Shown piece after piece: positions 11,703 to 64,000 of a DNA stretch of 64,000 bases (positions are counted from its first letter, which is position 1; every line of letters starts with the position of its first letter). The stretch is from Chrysemys picta bellii. Lineage: Eukaryota > Chordata > Testudines > Emydidae. The position numbers and the translations under genes are program-made. Below the pieces are notes generated by a model that saw only the letters and a program-made list of their open reading frames with translations, had not been told where the DNA came from and made no database searches. Location: assembly GCF_011386835.1 (NCBI RefSeq), contig NC_088792.1, forward strand, positions 44,320,882 to 44,384,881. Direction: 5' to 3'.

Positions 11703-13734
11703 GGGTTGGGTTGTGCCTGGCTGTTGTGCTGGGGCACAAGAGTCATGAAGGGAGGCACAAAGATCCTCTCATGTTGTGCCTTGAAGCGCTTATTCCTTTC
11801 TTCCTACATTCAGAGGCATAGGAACCTGGCACAGTGCGATGGTCTTGTGATCATCCAAGTGCAGGGACTCTGTGAAGCTAGCAATGTCTGTGGCACTAGC
11901 CACCCCATAGATGATAGGATAGGAAGGAGGCTGTAAATAGCCCTGTTCTCCTCTGCCCAGTCTGCTTTAGGCAGGTGCTACTTAAAACCATCTTCTCTGA
12001 CATTGAATGACAAGAGGCTGCTTCCCCACCAGATGCTAGTGCAGTTCCCTGGCCAAATGGCAGTGTGCTGACTAAGGAGCTAGCCCAACACGCTGTCAAG
12101 CTGAATGCAGAGCATGGTATCTGTAGCTTTTGGCCAGTAAACACAAGACCTCATTTGAACCCAAAGATCTAGTCCAATAGCAGATGCCTAGTGTTGAAAG
12201 CATCAGTCATAAACCACGTACAATATGGACTGTTGGTGCAACTGTGTATTTTTATTTACTTTTAAAAGAATGCTGCCAACAGGGAGAGCTTCAGTGGTGA
12301 TAATGATGCTGTTTCTTTAATGGTTCTAAAACTCTGTCCTAGAGTCACTCACTGCTGCACTTTGACTTCAAATTATGTTAATAGCCATGATAAATGCCTA
12401 GCTTCCAGGAGTCTTGTTTGAAAAATCCATAACCTATTTTAAGAAAAAATAAAATTTCCTGGAACTTTTTTTCAGTCTTACGAGATTCTAATCTGAACCC
12501 TTGTTCATGGCCAATATTGATTTCCCTTTGTAAAAATTTAATCAATTGGGAACTGTGTAGATATCTGAAAGGCACATTACCTTGCAGCTGGTGTTGGATT
12601 AAACTTTGTGGAAGCCTCAAGAATTTGTAAGTAGAACTAGCTACTTACTGGAGGGCAAGAATTGTAAACCCAATGACCACACAATGGCTGGCACTTTAAA
12701 AAGGCTAATCATTCGCTAGTTGGTCACAGATAATAGAGCAGTTGTTAGCTGGTCCTTTAGGAGCTCTCCTCTGTAATGAAAGGGGCACTCTACCACTAGG
12801 AACTCCTCTCCTTTGGACTACTGAGTGTTAAAATATTAGTACACAGGAGCTCAGGAGAGGGAGGTCATGCATTTTTGAGCCCAGTAATACTGTGTATTAA
12901 TGGCTATACCTCGCCTGGTTGAAGGGGATGCTTTTTGGATCTGCTTACTGGAGTATTTTGGAAATGAGAGCTGTTGCAAACAGATGGCTGGGAGTCCTTA
13001 GCTTCCTAATATCGCCGAGGAGTAAAAATAGCAGAGAACCATTGTAAATACTCTCTCCATTGAAGCTGTGGAGGGGAAGCTAAGTTGATTACTAAGGATT
13101 AGCCTCTTGAGTACAGTTTGGCTGTCCAATTCTTATTTTTTACTCCTTATTTTTTTCCTGTTTTGTGAATATTGGTTAATGTGCTTCTCATGTTCCTTTT
13201 GATATTTATTTTTAAAAGGCCTGGGGATAGATTCCCCCCCGTTTACTTTCACTGCTAGTACTACAGCCTACTTGTTTTCCAGCAGCAGTTGCCACTCTAG
13301 CTGTTGGTAGGCCTCAGAGCCATGACTGCCAGAAAACAGAGACCTGAAGAAAAGCTGTGTGTAGCTTGAACACTTGTCTCTCTCACCAACTGGAGTTGGT
13401 CCAATAAAATATATTACCCTCATCCACCTTGTCTCTCTAAAAAACAGAATACTCTGACTGGCATGAAGCTAAGAGGTTGGCAAGGAGATGGCTGTAGCAA
13501 GCTGGCATACCATGGGCTCAGCTGGCAGTAGTTCAGAATTCTGTGAGCAGTACCTGACCAAAGGTAATAGCAGATTATGCATAAAGGCTGATGTTTGGGC
13601 ATATCCTCACTCCTGTCCAGGTGCTTGATCTGTCTGAATGGATCCTGCCATTGCATCATTCTGATGGCTTTTGCAGAATATTATGGCAGCCTTTATTACC
13701 AATAACAATTGACTGCCACAGCCACTCCTGCTGC
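11703..13734. other. No gene seen; one short repeat end at 13372-13438
   Basis: No exon or long frame. At 13372-13438 there is a fragment (ttggtccaataaaatatat followed by ccaccttgtctctct) of the same repeat that forms the hairpin at 47350. Confidence 0.5.
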
Positions 13735-13986
13735 CAGGGCCGGCTCAGGCTTTTTTGCCGCCTCAAGTGGCGAAGAAAAAAAAAAAAAGCCGCGATCGGT
13801 GGCATTTTGGCGGCAGCTCAACTGCGCCACTTCATTCCTTGGCCGCAATTTGGCGGCGGGTCCCTTTGCTCCGAAAGGGACTGAGGGACCTGCCACTGAA
13901 TTGCCGCCAAATACCCGGACTACCGCCCCTTTCCGTTGGCCGCCCCAAGCACCTGCTTCCTGCGCTGGTGCCTGGAGCCAGCCCTG
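13735..13986. mobile_element. Short non-autonomous hAT element, same ends as the 5246 element
   Basis: A 252-bp element with inverted ends cagggccggctcaggc and gcctggagccagccctg. The 8-bp cctgctgc is repeated exactly on both sides (13727-13734 and 13987-13994). Confidence 0.9.
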
Positions 13987-13994
13987 CCTGCTGC

Positions 13995-15105
13995 ATTGTT
14001 CTTACAGGTGACCATGGTGGGTCAGCACAGAGTACCTGCATCTGACTGAAGCAGCAAGGAGAAGAACAGAGTGCCACTAGCAGAGAGCTTGTTCTGAACT
14101 ACATTGATTACAACCTGGGAAGTGGTTACATTCATGTGGAAAAGGCAAAAAAAAGTTGTACTTTTTCTTCACCATAGCATTAGACAAGACTCTTCCAGCA
14201 GAAATGTTCAGATGGGGAGGCAGGATGTAACAGGCACTGTAACAGAATTGACATTTTCTCACTGTGAAGAATTTTCAGCCTAATTTTCTAATAAGATCTA
14301 CTGGCTCCAGACTGACCTGATTAACATCATAATGTTCTAGCAAGAGGCGAGACATGCTGCTAAATTCCACTCTGATTTACTAGCTGATGTTCTTGATACA
14401 TTGGGAGAGCTATGAACTAGACCCTTCTCCAACCTGGTTGATGAAGATCAGTGGAGAAATTTGGTTTATTGATGAGGGTTATTAATGTTTCCCTTTTAGA
14501 CAGCAGGATGGTATTGTTGCTGCCTTTAAACAGGGAGCAGGTGTATCTTTGATTAAGAAAAATAATCTCTTGCCACTGTGTACTGAACTCTAATTGCCAA
14601 GGCTGTTAATTTTTCCTTTTTGAAAAAGGTTAATGATCAAATGGCTCTGGGACTTCAGGAATTTCCTCAGCAGGCATTTGCTCCCTGTGGGCTTTCAGGT
14701 GCAGGGTGCCACAGAGTTCCATTTTGTCATCATCTCTTTTCTGTCTGTCGGTCTGATTAGGTGAGACTGTGACGGGCTCTGAGATCCTGGTTTAAGAGAG
14801 TCCTTAAGGCAAGATGTGTGGTTCATAAACACAGATTTTTTTAGTGCACTGGGGAGACACAGACAACAAATATTTCCAGGTACATGTGTAGATCTGCCTA
14901 GATTTCTTTTGACCTGCTAGATTGTCTCAGAAAGGAAGACGTGAGCCCATAGTAAAGTCTCACCCACATGTCAACATGTAAGCCAGAATGTTCCAAAGTG
15001 GTAAAAAATATGGGCATGGGAGTGAAGACGTCTGGGCTTTATTCTTGGTTCTGCCAGAGTTTGTATGATCATGGGTAAATTGCAACATTAACTGATTTGA
15101 TTTAA
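13995..15105. other. No gene seen
   Basis: AT-rich non-coding sequence with no recognised repeat or exon. Confidence 0.4.
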
Positions 15106-15117
15106 TTAAATAGAGTA

Positions 15118-15210
15118 TCAGAGGGGTAGCCGTGTTAGTCTGGATCTGTAAAAAGCAACAGAGAGTCCTGTGGCACCAGTCTTAAAGGTGCCACAGGACT
15201 CTCTGTTGCT
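15118..15210. mobile_element. 93-bp hairpin insertion with 12-bp target duplication
   Basis: The 12-bp ttaaatagagta stands on both sides (15106-15117 and 15211-15222). Inside, the first half is the tail of a common turtle repeat (ggggtagccgtgttagtctg), and its inner part agcaacagagagtcctgtgg with cacc recurs inverted after a seven-base loop. The result is a 24-bp perfect stem. The structure resembles the inverted Penelope-like insertions at 26257 and 54607. Confidence 0.8.
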
Positions 15211-15794
15211 TTAAATAGAGTAGAATCTCCAAGGTATGTTCTTGCCAGACAACACCTTTAAGTCTGTTTATTTCTATCTTTTCCAGATTGGTAGATAGAA
15301 AAATTATTTCTTCCACATATATGTTATGGGATAGTTTAACTGAAAAGCTGTGAAAAAGCTGTGAGTGCTATCATGGGGCATTTATTTGATTCTTATTAAG
15401 GAGATCAAAAACCCTTTTTGAGCCACATGATTCATGCTGGCTCAGAGTTTTTGCATGAAAAATGTTCTTCCTGGTTACACAGATTTCATTTTGCAGCATA
15501 AGTGAGCCTCAGGCACTAGTGCAGATACACATTACACTACAATGTATGAGGCTAAGCTAGTCTTGACTAATTACCCAAAATTAGTAGGGTAGTTAGGTAA
15601 TTCCAGAAGTAGTTAGAATCCATTTGATTCCATCAATCATCTTTCCAGTATTATTTTCACACCCACACACATGTTCCTGTAATGCTTTGTTACAAAAATT
15701 ATATGGTAAAAAATCTTTTAAACGCCATAGGATACGGTCTTTAGAAAATCCATCTAGTTGATCATTTCTTTTGACATGAATTCCTCAGGGTAAT

Positions 15795-15915
15795 TTTTAT
15801 TACATGTATTATGGTAGTGCCTAGAGGCCCAAACCAAGATGATGACCGGGGCCCTATTGTACTAAACACTGTAACAGACAAAGGAAAAGATGATTCCTGC
15901 CCCTAAGAGTTTACT
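15795..15915 (-). repeat. L3/CORE-SINE type 3' tail, minus strand
   Basis: The minus strand reads the same tail (ggcctctaggcactaccata) as those at 51030-51140 and 60985-61125. Confidence 0.55.
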
Positions 15916-16436
15916 GCACCTAATAAAGAAAAGATGCAACAAGTGAATGGCTGTAATAAATCGTTGGAAGGAGTAAAGCAGAATGATGCAAACAATAAGA
16001 AAAGCATATGTTTACATAGGCCAGATGTGCACAGCTAGATGGTTTTGAGTCAGATAAATTTTATTCTTATAATAAACTGTAAGAAATAAATATGATAGAT
16101 ATCAGCAGTCCCTCCTGACCATGTATCTAGATATAATCAGTTGGCAATTTCCTGTAGATATCTTGGTAGAAGTGAATCCTGGGGAGGGGTTTGTTGGGGA
16201 CAGGCTAGTGTCTTTACAGATTAATTCAGGGAACATGTGAAAGTGGAGCCTGGAGGAAAACACAGAGGTGTGAGAGGTGTGTACAAGCAGTGGAGGCTGC
16301 CTCTGTCAGTGGAGTGGAGAGAGTGAAAGGTGACACAATAAAATACAAGAGCAGATAAACAGGCAGGAGATAAAATTGTGATGCAACTTAAAAGTATGTT
16401 GTTAATTATTATTATAAGTATATTATAAGTATATTA

Positions 16437-17814
16437 TTATTTATTATTAATGACTTGGATGTAGGAATAGAGTGCATACTGATCAAATTTGCAGGTGACA
16501 GAAAGCTAGGGAGGTTTGCCAACACTTTGGAGGATAGAGCTAAAATTCAGAGGGATCTTAATAAATTGGAGAACTGGGCTATAGACAACAAAATGAAATT
16601 CAACAATGACAAATGTAAGGTGCTACTTAGGGAAGAAAAACCAAATACACAAATACAAAATGGGAGATAACTGGCTTGCAGCAGCACTGCTGAGAAGGAT
16701 CACAACCTCAGCAGTGCGATGCTGTTTGCAAAAAAAAGCAAATGCAATTTTAGGTTGCATGAACAGAGGCATAGCATGCAAGTCACAGGAGGTGATTTTA
16801 CTGCTCTACTCGCCACTGGTTAGGCCTCAGCTGGAGTACTGTGTCCAATTTTGGTCACCAATGTATAGAAAGGATGAAGAGAAACTGGAGATGATCCAGA
16901 GGCAAGCAACAAAGATGATCAAAGGAATGGAATGCATGCCATATGAGCAAAGGCTGAAGGAACTGGGTGTGTTTAGTTTGGAAAAGAGGAGATTAAAGGG
17001 AGACATGATCGTGGTCTTCAAATACTTGAAAGGCTGCCTGTGGCGGGGCAACGACTCACCAGCGCGGCGCCTCCTGCTGGTCATCCAGGGAATTAGCTCT
17101 TTCCAGACTGGAGCACCCTCTGCAGGCTGGTGTCTCGCCTGCCGCTGGCCCCATGTCCTTCCCAGACCCCAGTGCCCTTTGCCCAGGTGTTCTGCCCACC
17201 ACAGTACCCCCTCACTCTGGGTCTCCCCTCCCAGGGGAACCCCCAATCTCCCACCCCACCTTGCCTCAGTGGCTACTGCCAGTCTCCATTTAGCCCTGCT
17301 CACTGGGGCAGACGGCAGTCTGTAAACCATTCATCATTGGCAAGGGGGGTTGGACCTCTTATAGGGCCAGCTGTGGTCTGATTGGGGCGTGGCCCCACCT
17401 GTGGCTGCTTCCCCCAATCAGCCTAGATTTTCTCCCGCCGCAGACCTTTCCCAGGGCTGTTTTAAGCCCTTCAGGGCAGGAACAGGATGACCACCCTGCT
17501 ACACTGCCATAAAAAAGATGGAGAAAAGTTGTTCTCTCTTGCCACAGAGGTCAAGACCAGAGGCAATGGTTCAAACTACAGCATAGCAGATTTAGATTAC
17601 GTCGCAGGAAAAAATTCCTAACTGTAAAAAGGGTAGGACAATGAAATAGACTGCTTACGGAGGTCATGGATGCTTCTTCACTGGAGGTTCTCAAAAGGAG
17701 GTGGAATAGCCATCTATCATGAGTGGTTTAGACTCAGCAAATCCTGTATCTTGGCAGGGGGTTAGACTAGATAACGGTTGCGGTCCCTTCTAACCCTGTG
17801 GTTCTATGATTCTA
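16437..17814 (+). mobile_element. CR1 LINE, 5'-truncated, split by a solo LTR
   Basis: The + strand encodes the end of a CR1 reverse transcriptase with frame breaks: DLDVGIECILIKFAGDRKLG (start near 16450), then LLYSPLVRPQLEYCVQFWSP, KMIKGMECMPYEQRLKELGV and LKGDMIVVFKYLKG. An LTR interrupts it at 17039-17503; CR1 resumes at 17509 with its 3' end, which finishes with ggttctatgattct at 17814. It cannot move: only the last third is left. Confidence 0.9.
17039..17503 (-). mobile_element. Solo LTR of an endogenous retrovirus-like element, inserted in the CR1
   Basis: A 465-bp block beginning TG and ending CA (tgtggcgggg ... ccctgctaca). The five bases ctgcc flank it on both sides (17034-17038 and 17504-17508), as left by retroviral-type integration. 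On the minus strand a TATA-like ctataagagg lies near 17360. No internal genes: one LTR remains after recombination. Confidence 0.85.
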
Positions 17815-17819
17815 ATTGA

Positions 17820-19183
17820 AAATTTGCCAGAAGGATACTCTTTGTAAAATGAAGCAACAAACAAGCCACATATTATAGGCCTTCAATCTCTCTAATCATA
17901 TATTAGTTTTTTTCTGTGGCAGGCATCATCATAGTATCTGAGCACTACCTCAGATTCATGGTACAGTACATTTCTAGGTCTACACAATGGCATCAAAGTC
18001 TCCGTGTCAGACGACAAAACATGAAGAAGAAGAATGTCAAAAGGGACTAGTGATTTTTGGTGCCCGAACTCCAGGGGACTGACTTCCAGAAAGTGCAGTG
18101 CATACACCCGCTGAAAATCAGGCCACTTTACGGTGTCTCAAGTTGGGCACTGAAAATCACTTGTTCCTTTTGAAATTCATAGTCTGTATGATCCTATAGA
18201 AAACAAAAGGAGATTTCCTTGTCACATCCCAAAAGCTACTAACATACTCTTGTTTTCTTTTTTAAACTTCAGTTAATTTAGTGTTGGTGAAACAGCTGTT
18301 ATAAACATACTTTTGAAGGGTAGAATCTGAGAGCATTTAATTTCACACTGTAAGTATGAACAGCAATTTTGGCTTATGGCTCTGCATCACTATCACCCAA
18401 GTGATTGCCAGCTCACAAAGATGAATAATCATGCTTTTCATCTCAGTAAACACACTTAAATATTTGCTCACCTAGCTATGTAGGGGTGGGGCAGGTTGTT
18501 CTTACTTGGGGGGAGCGGCATGTTTGTCACCAGAAATTAGGATGAGTTCTAGTGTTATTGCTTTTAAGGCCCCTCTTTTTAAGTTGACCGTCGACCAACA
18601 ACAAAACAGCATAATGACCTGGGTGAGTTTCTCCTAGGAATCAGCAATTAAGTTTGAGTCCAATGGGAATAATGATGGAAGATGTAGAAGACTTTTTCAG
18701 ATAGAAATGAGGTTATTCATATTTTGTATACAGTGCCTAGATTGTACAGTGATGGGTTCACTGGAGATACATATGGCTAGACAGACATAAGGTCCAATCC
18801 TGAAGACCCGACTAAGGCAAACTTTCCCTGACTTCAGTGGCAGTTTTGTCAAGTAAAAGACTGCAGGATTTGGCAGGTGTGGTATATGCACTACTTATAG
18901 GAAAGAAAAGACAAGTGTTAATTTTCATTGCACTCTTTTATCATTTGATTATACACCATGTTTCCTTTAAATTCAGAGCACTAGGGACACTTATGACTAA
19001 TTCTCTTTGATCTATTTGATAAGAATGTCCTCTGCGGTTTTCTCTCGACGCTGAATGACTGTGAATTGTGGGCACCATGCTGGTAGGCATGGCAACATAG
19101 TCATGGCACAAGCCATGTTTGACAGGACATGTGTATGATATTGTGCAACATGATGGATTCACCGTCTCTATTTTCAATTGCAG
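17820..19183. other. No gene seen before ADAM22 exon 1 of window
   Basis: Searched for the missing upstream prodomain exon without success; no other exon or element recognised. Confidence 0.4.
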
Positions 19184-62171
<42,988 letters not shown>

Positions 62172-62635
62172 GTAAGTTCATCTACTCTGGAAAGCAGCTT
62201 GTGTGAGATTCTTGCCCCGATCCAATCCTTCACCTGTCATAAACAGTTTCTAAAAGCCTTGGATCTGGCTGGGGGAGAATTCCCCTGGCACAGAAACTGA
62301 AGAAGACAGCTGTCTTCTAAGGACCACCTACAACTCAAGCCCCAGTTTAGGGTGTCAGGAATGGAGCCAGGGGTTGGAGGACAGTCCCCATAGTCTGCAT
62401 CAGCTTCATGGATTCTCATCTGCAACAGACGGTGGAGCAGTTCAGTAGAAGGTGGAGGGGGATGTTATATTAGAACAGCTCTCAGATCAGCCAAATTTAT
62501 GCCGGGGCCACTTTGGCCACCACAGCAACCCAGAATCCAGGAGGTGTTAAGGTGGCTTAAAGTCACTACCTGCCTCCTCATTGCTCCAAGGCTCTGAAAG
62601 GCAGCACATAATATCAGTCCTTCACTTTGCTCTAA

Positions 62636-62946
62636 GAGTATGTCTGCACTGCAGCTGGGAGTTGTGCTTCCCATTGTGGATAGACACATTCGCGCTAGCT
62701 CAGCTCGAGCTAGTGCACTAAAACTTGCAATGTGGACATAGCAGCAACAGTGGTAGCTTGGGCTAGCTACCTGAGTCCAAGCCTGCCCAACCACCTGGGT
62801 CTGAGTTGGGGTAGCTAGCCCAAGCCGCTGAGTGTGCTGCAATGTCTAGGCTGCTATTTTTAATGTGCTAGCTTCAACTGAGCTAGCATGAATCTGTGTA
62901 CCACACTGGAAATCAAACCTCCCAGCTGCAGTGTAGTCAGACCCTC
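62636..62946. mobile_element. MITE with long inverted ends
   Basis: The left end gtctgcactgcagctgggag faces the right end cctcccagctgcagtgtagt. No clear target duplication. The interior holds a further palindrome around ctagctcagctcgagctag. Confidence 0.65.
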
Positions 62947-63049
62947 AATGCAAGGCTGGGCCTGACTCTCTATGGCCTGGCACTTTGAGAAGTCATTTAC
63001 ATCTGTGAAAACCTGGTGTAAAATGCCACCATTCTGATTTTGTAACTTA

Positions 63050-63336
63050 GGGCTTGTCTTCACTACCCGCCTGGATCGGCGGGTAGAAATCGATCTCTTG
63101 GGGATCGAATTATTGCGTCTCCTTGGGACGCAACAATCAATCCCTGAATCGACGCGCATACTCCACCAGCCCAGGTAGGAGTAAGCGCCGTCGATGGGAG
63201 AGCCGCGGCGGTCGATTTGCCGCCGTCCTCACAGCGGGGTAAGTCGGATCGGATACGTCGAATTCAGCTACGCTATTCGCATAGCTGAATTTGCGTATCT
63301 TAAATCGATCCCCCTCCCCCCAGTGTAGACCTAGCC
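63050..63336. mobile_element. Harbinger-type MITE
   Basis: Ends gggcttgtcttcact and agtgtagacctagcc, flanked by tta on both sides (63047-63049 and 63337-63339). Internal palindrome cagctacgctattcgcatag with its inverted partner, as in the copy at 43072. Confidence 0.85.
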
Positions 63337-64000
63337 TTAGGCACCCACTTTGCCCAGGTACAAATGACTTATCAAAGTGCAAGGCTGTGGAGAATCAGGC
63401 CTACTGTATGGAATATAAATGTTTTTGAAACGAAGATCCAAATCATGGGCCCCAAAGAGACAGTACATAGAAGAGATAATCTCAAAACAGAAATTTGGAT
63501 CCAAATACCACCAGAACTTTGGGAAAGCTTGGATATGAGTCCACATTCTTCTCTCCTACAAATAAAATCCTCAAGTAGAGAAAATGCTGATTGGAAGATT
63601 TGTGTCTGGTATCATAATATTTTTTACCAAATCTCACAAATATTTGAAGTAAATACTGCCGCGTCTGATTTGTGAAGAAATACATAGATTCTGGACATCT
63701 CTGGCAGAAATCAGTGTTGCTATGGAGAGCCTAGGCCTTAAACTTGTGTACACTGGGTGCTAACACATTTTGAAACAACAATTAAAATCCTTTTATAAAA
63801 AGCCTCTTTTCCTAGTGTAGCCTTAGGTGAGGCTCAAGGGCATGGCAGTTCATGAGGTCATTCTCCACTGCCTTGCACTTTAGGTAATTGCTTAAACCTG
63901 TGCAAATTAGGTGTAAATGACAGCTCAGATGCAAGACAGTGAAAAATCAGACATGTACCAGTATAACTATTTCAGGTAGGAGGTGATTTTAAGGTGGATA

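Noticed and set aside
16827..17330. 167-codon minus-strand frame
   Set aside because: It runs across the joint between CR1 and a solo LTR inserted in it, so it is a chance frame.
1..19183. Upstream ADAM22 prodomain exon
   Set aside because: Looked for the segment before GGEHCYYQG (an IERHIEHGGK-like coding stretch with splice sites) and did not find a convincing one; probably upstream of the window.
62636..62946. Conserved regulatory element based on its many palindromes
   Set aside because: The long inverted ends fit a MITE; no independent sign of regulation.
63738..63822. Very short MITE between two tta sites
   Set aside because: Only weak end similarity (gtgtacact and agtgtagcc); could be chance.

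Overview
This is vertebrate genomic DNA, most likely from a turtle. The grounds are a multi-exon gene with vertebrate splice sites and an amniote repeat mix: CR1 LINEs with their TCTATGATTCT-type 3' ends, MIR-like SINEs, Penelope-like elements with a GIY-YIG domain, hAT and PIF/Harbinger DNA transposons, several solo LTRs, and a long DIRS-type tyrosine-recombinase retrotransposon. That combination is typical of turtle genomes; the species cannot be named from the sequence.

The only host protein-coding gene I can support is ADAM22 on the + strand. Seventeen consecutive exons (19184 to 62171) can be joined in frame with GT-AG introns and give 1397 nt of coding sequence. They run from the end of the prodomain, through a furin-type RSKR site, a metalloprotease-like domain that has lost its zinc-binding motif, and the disintegrin domain, into the cysteine-rich region. 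Both ends of the gene lie outside the window: the signal peptide and most of the prodomain are upstream, and the rest of the cysteine-rich region, EGF-like, membrane and cytoplasmic exons are downstream. ADAM22 is a catalytically inactive neuronal receptor for LGI proteins.

Layout. 1-19183 is either intron or 5' flank, full of transposons: a broken Harbinger transposase (590-1660, minus), a full-length hAT element with an 8-bp target duplication (5246-8613, minus), several non-autonomous hAT elements, a CR1 split by a solo LTR (16437-17814), and a 93-bp hairpin insertion (15118-15210). 19184-25629 holds ADAM22 exons 1-3 of this window. 25630-39150 is a 13.5-kb intron with an inverted Penelope-like insertion, a small hAT element, a DIRS element (about 29472-35719) and a solo LTR. 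39222-44569 is an intron with three nested elements (40040-42073) and a CR1 that ends about 45 bp before the next splice acceptor. 44570-62171 holds the remaining 13 exons, with introns containing CR1 ends, MIRs, Harbinger-like MITEs and a second inverted Penelope-like insertion. 62172-64000 is intron with two more MITEs.

The most striking piece is the DIRS element. Its reverse transcriptase/RNase H and tyrosine recombinase frames are open over their full length, its inverted terminal repeats are nearly identical, and it carries the diagnostic internal complementary region formed from both outer edges. I found no tRNA, rRNA, CRISPR array or bacterial-type system, and no wholly new class of system.
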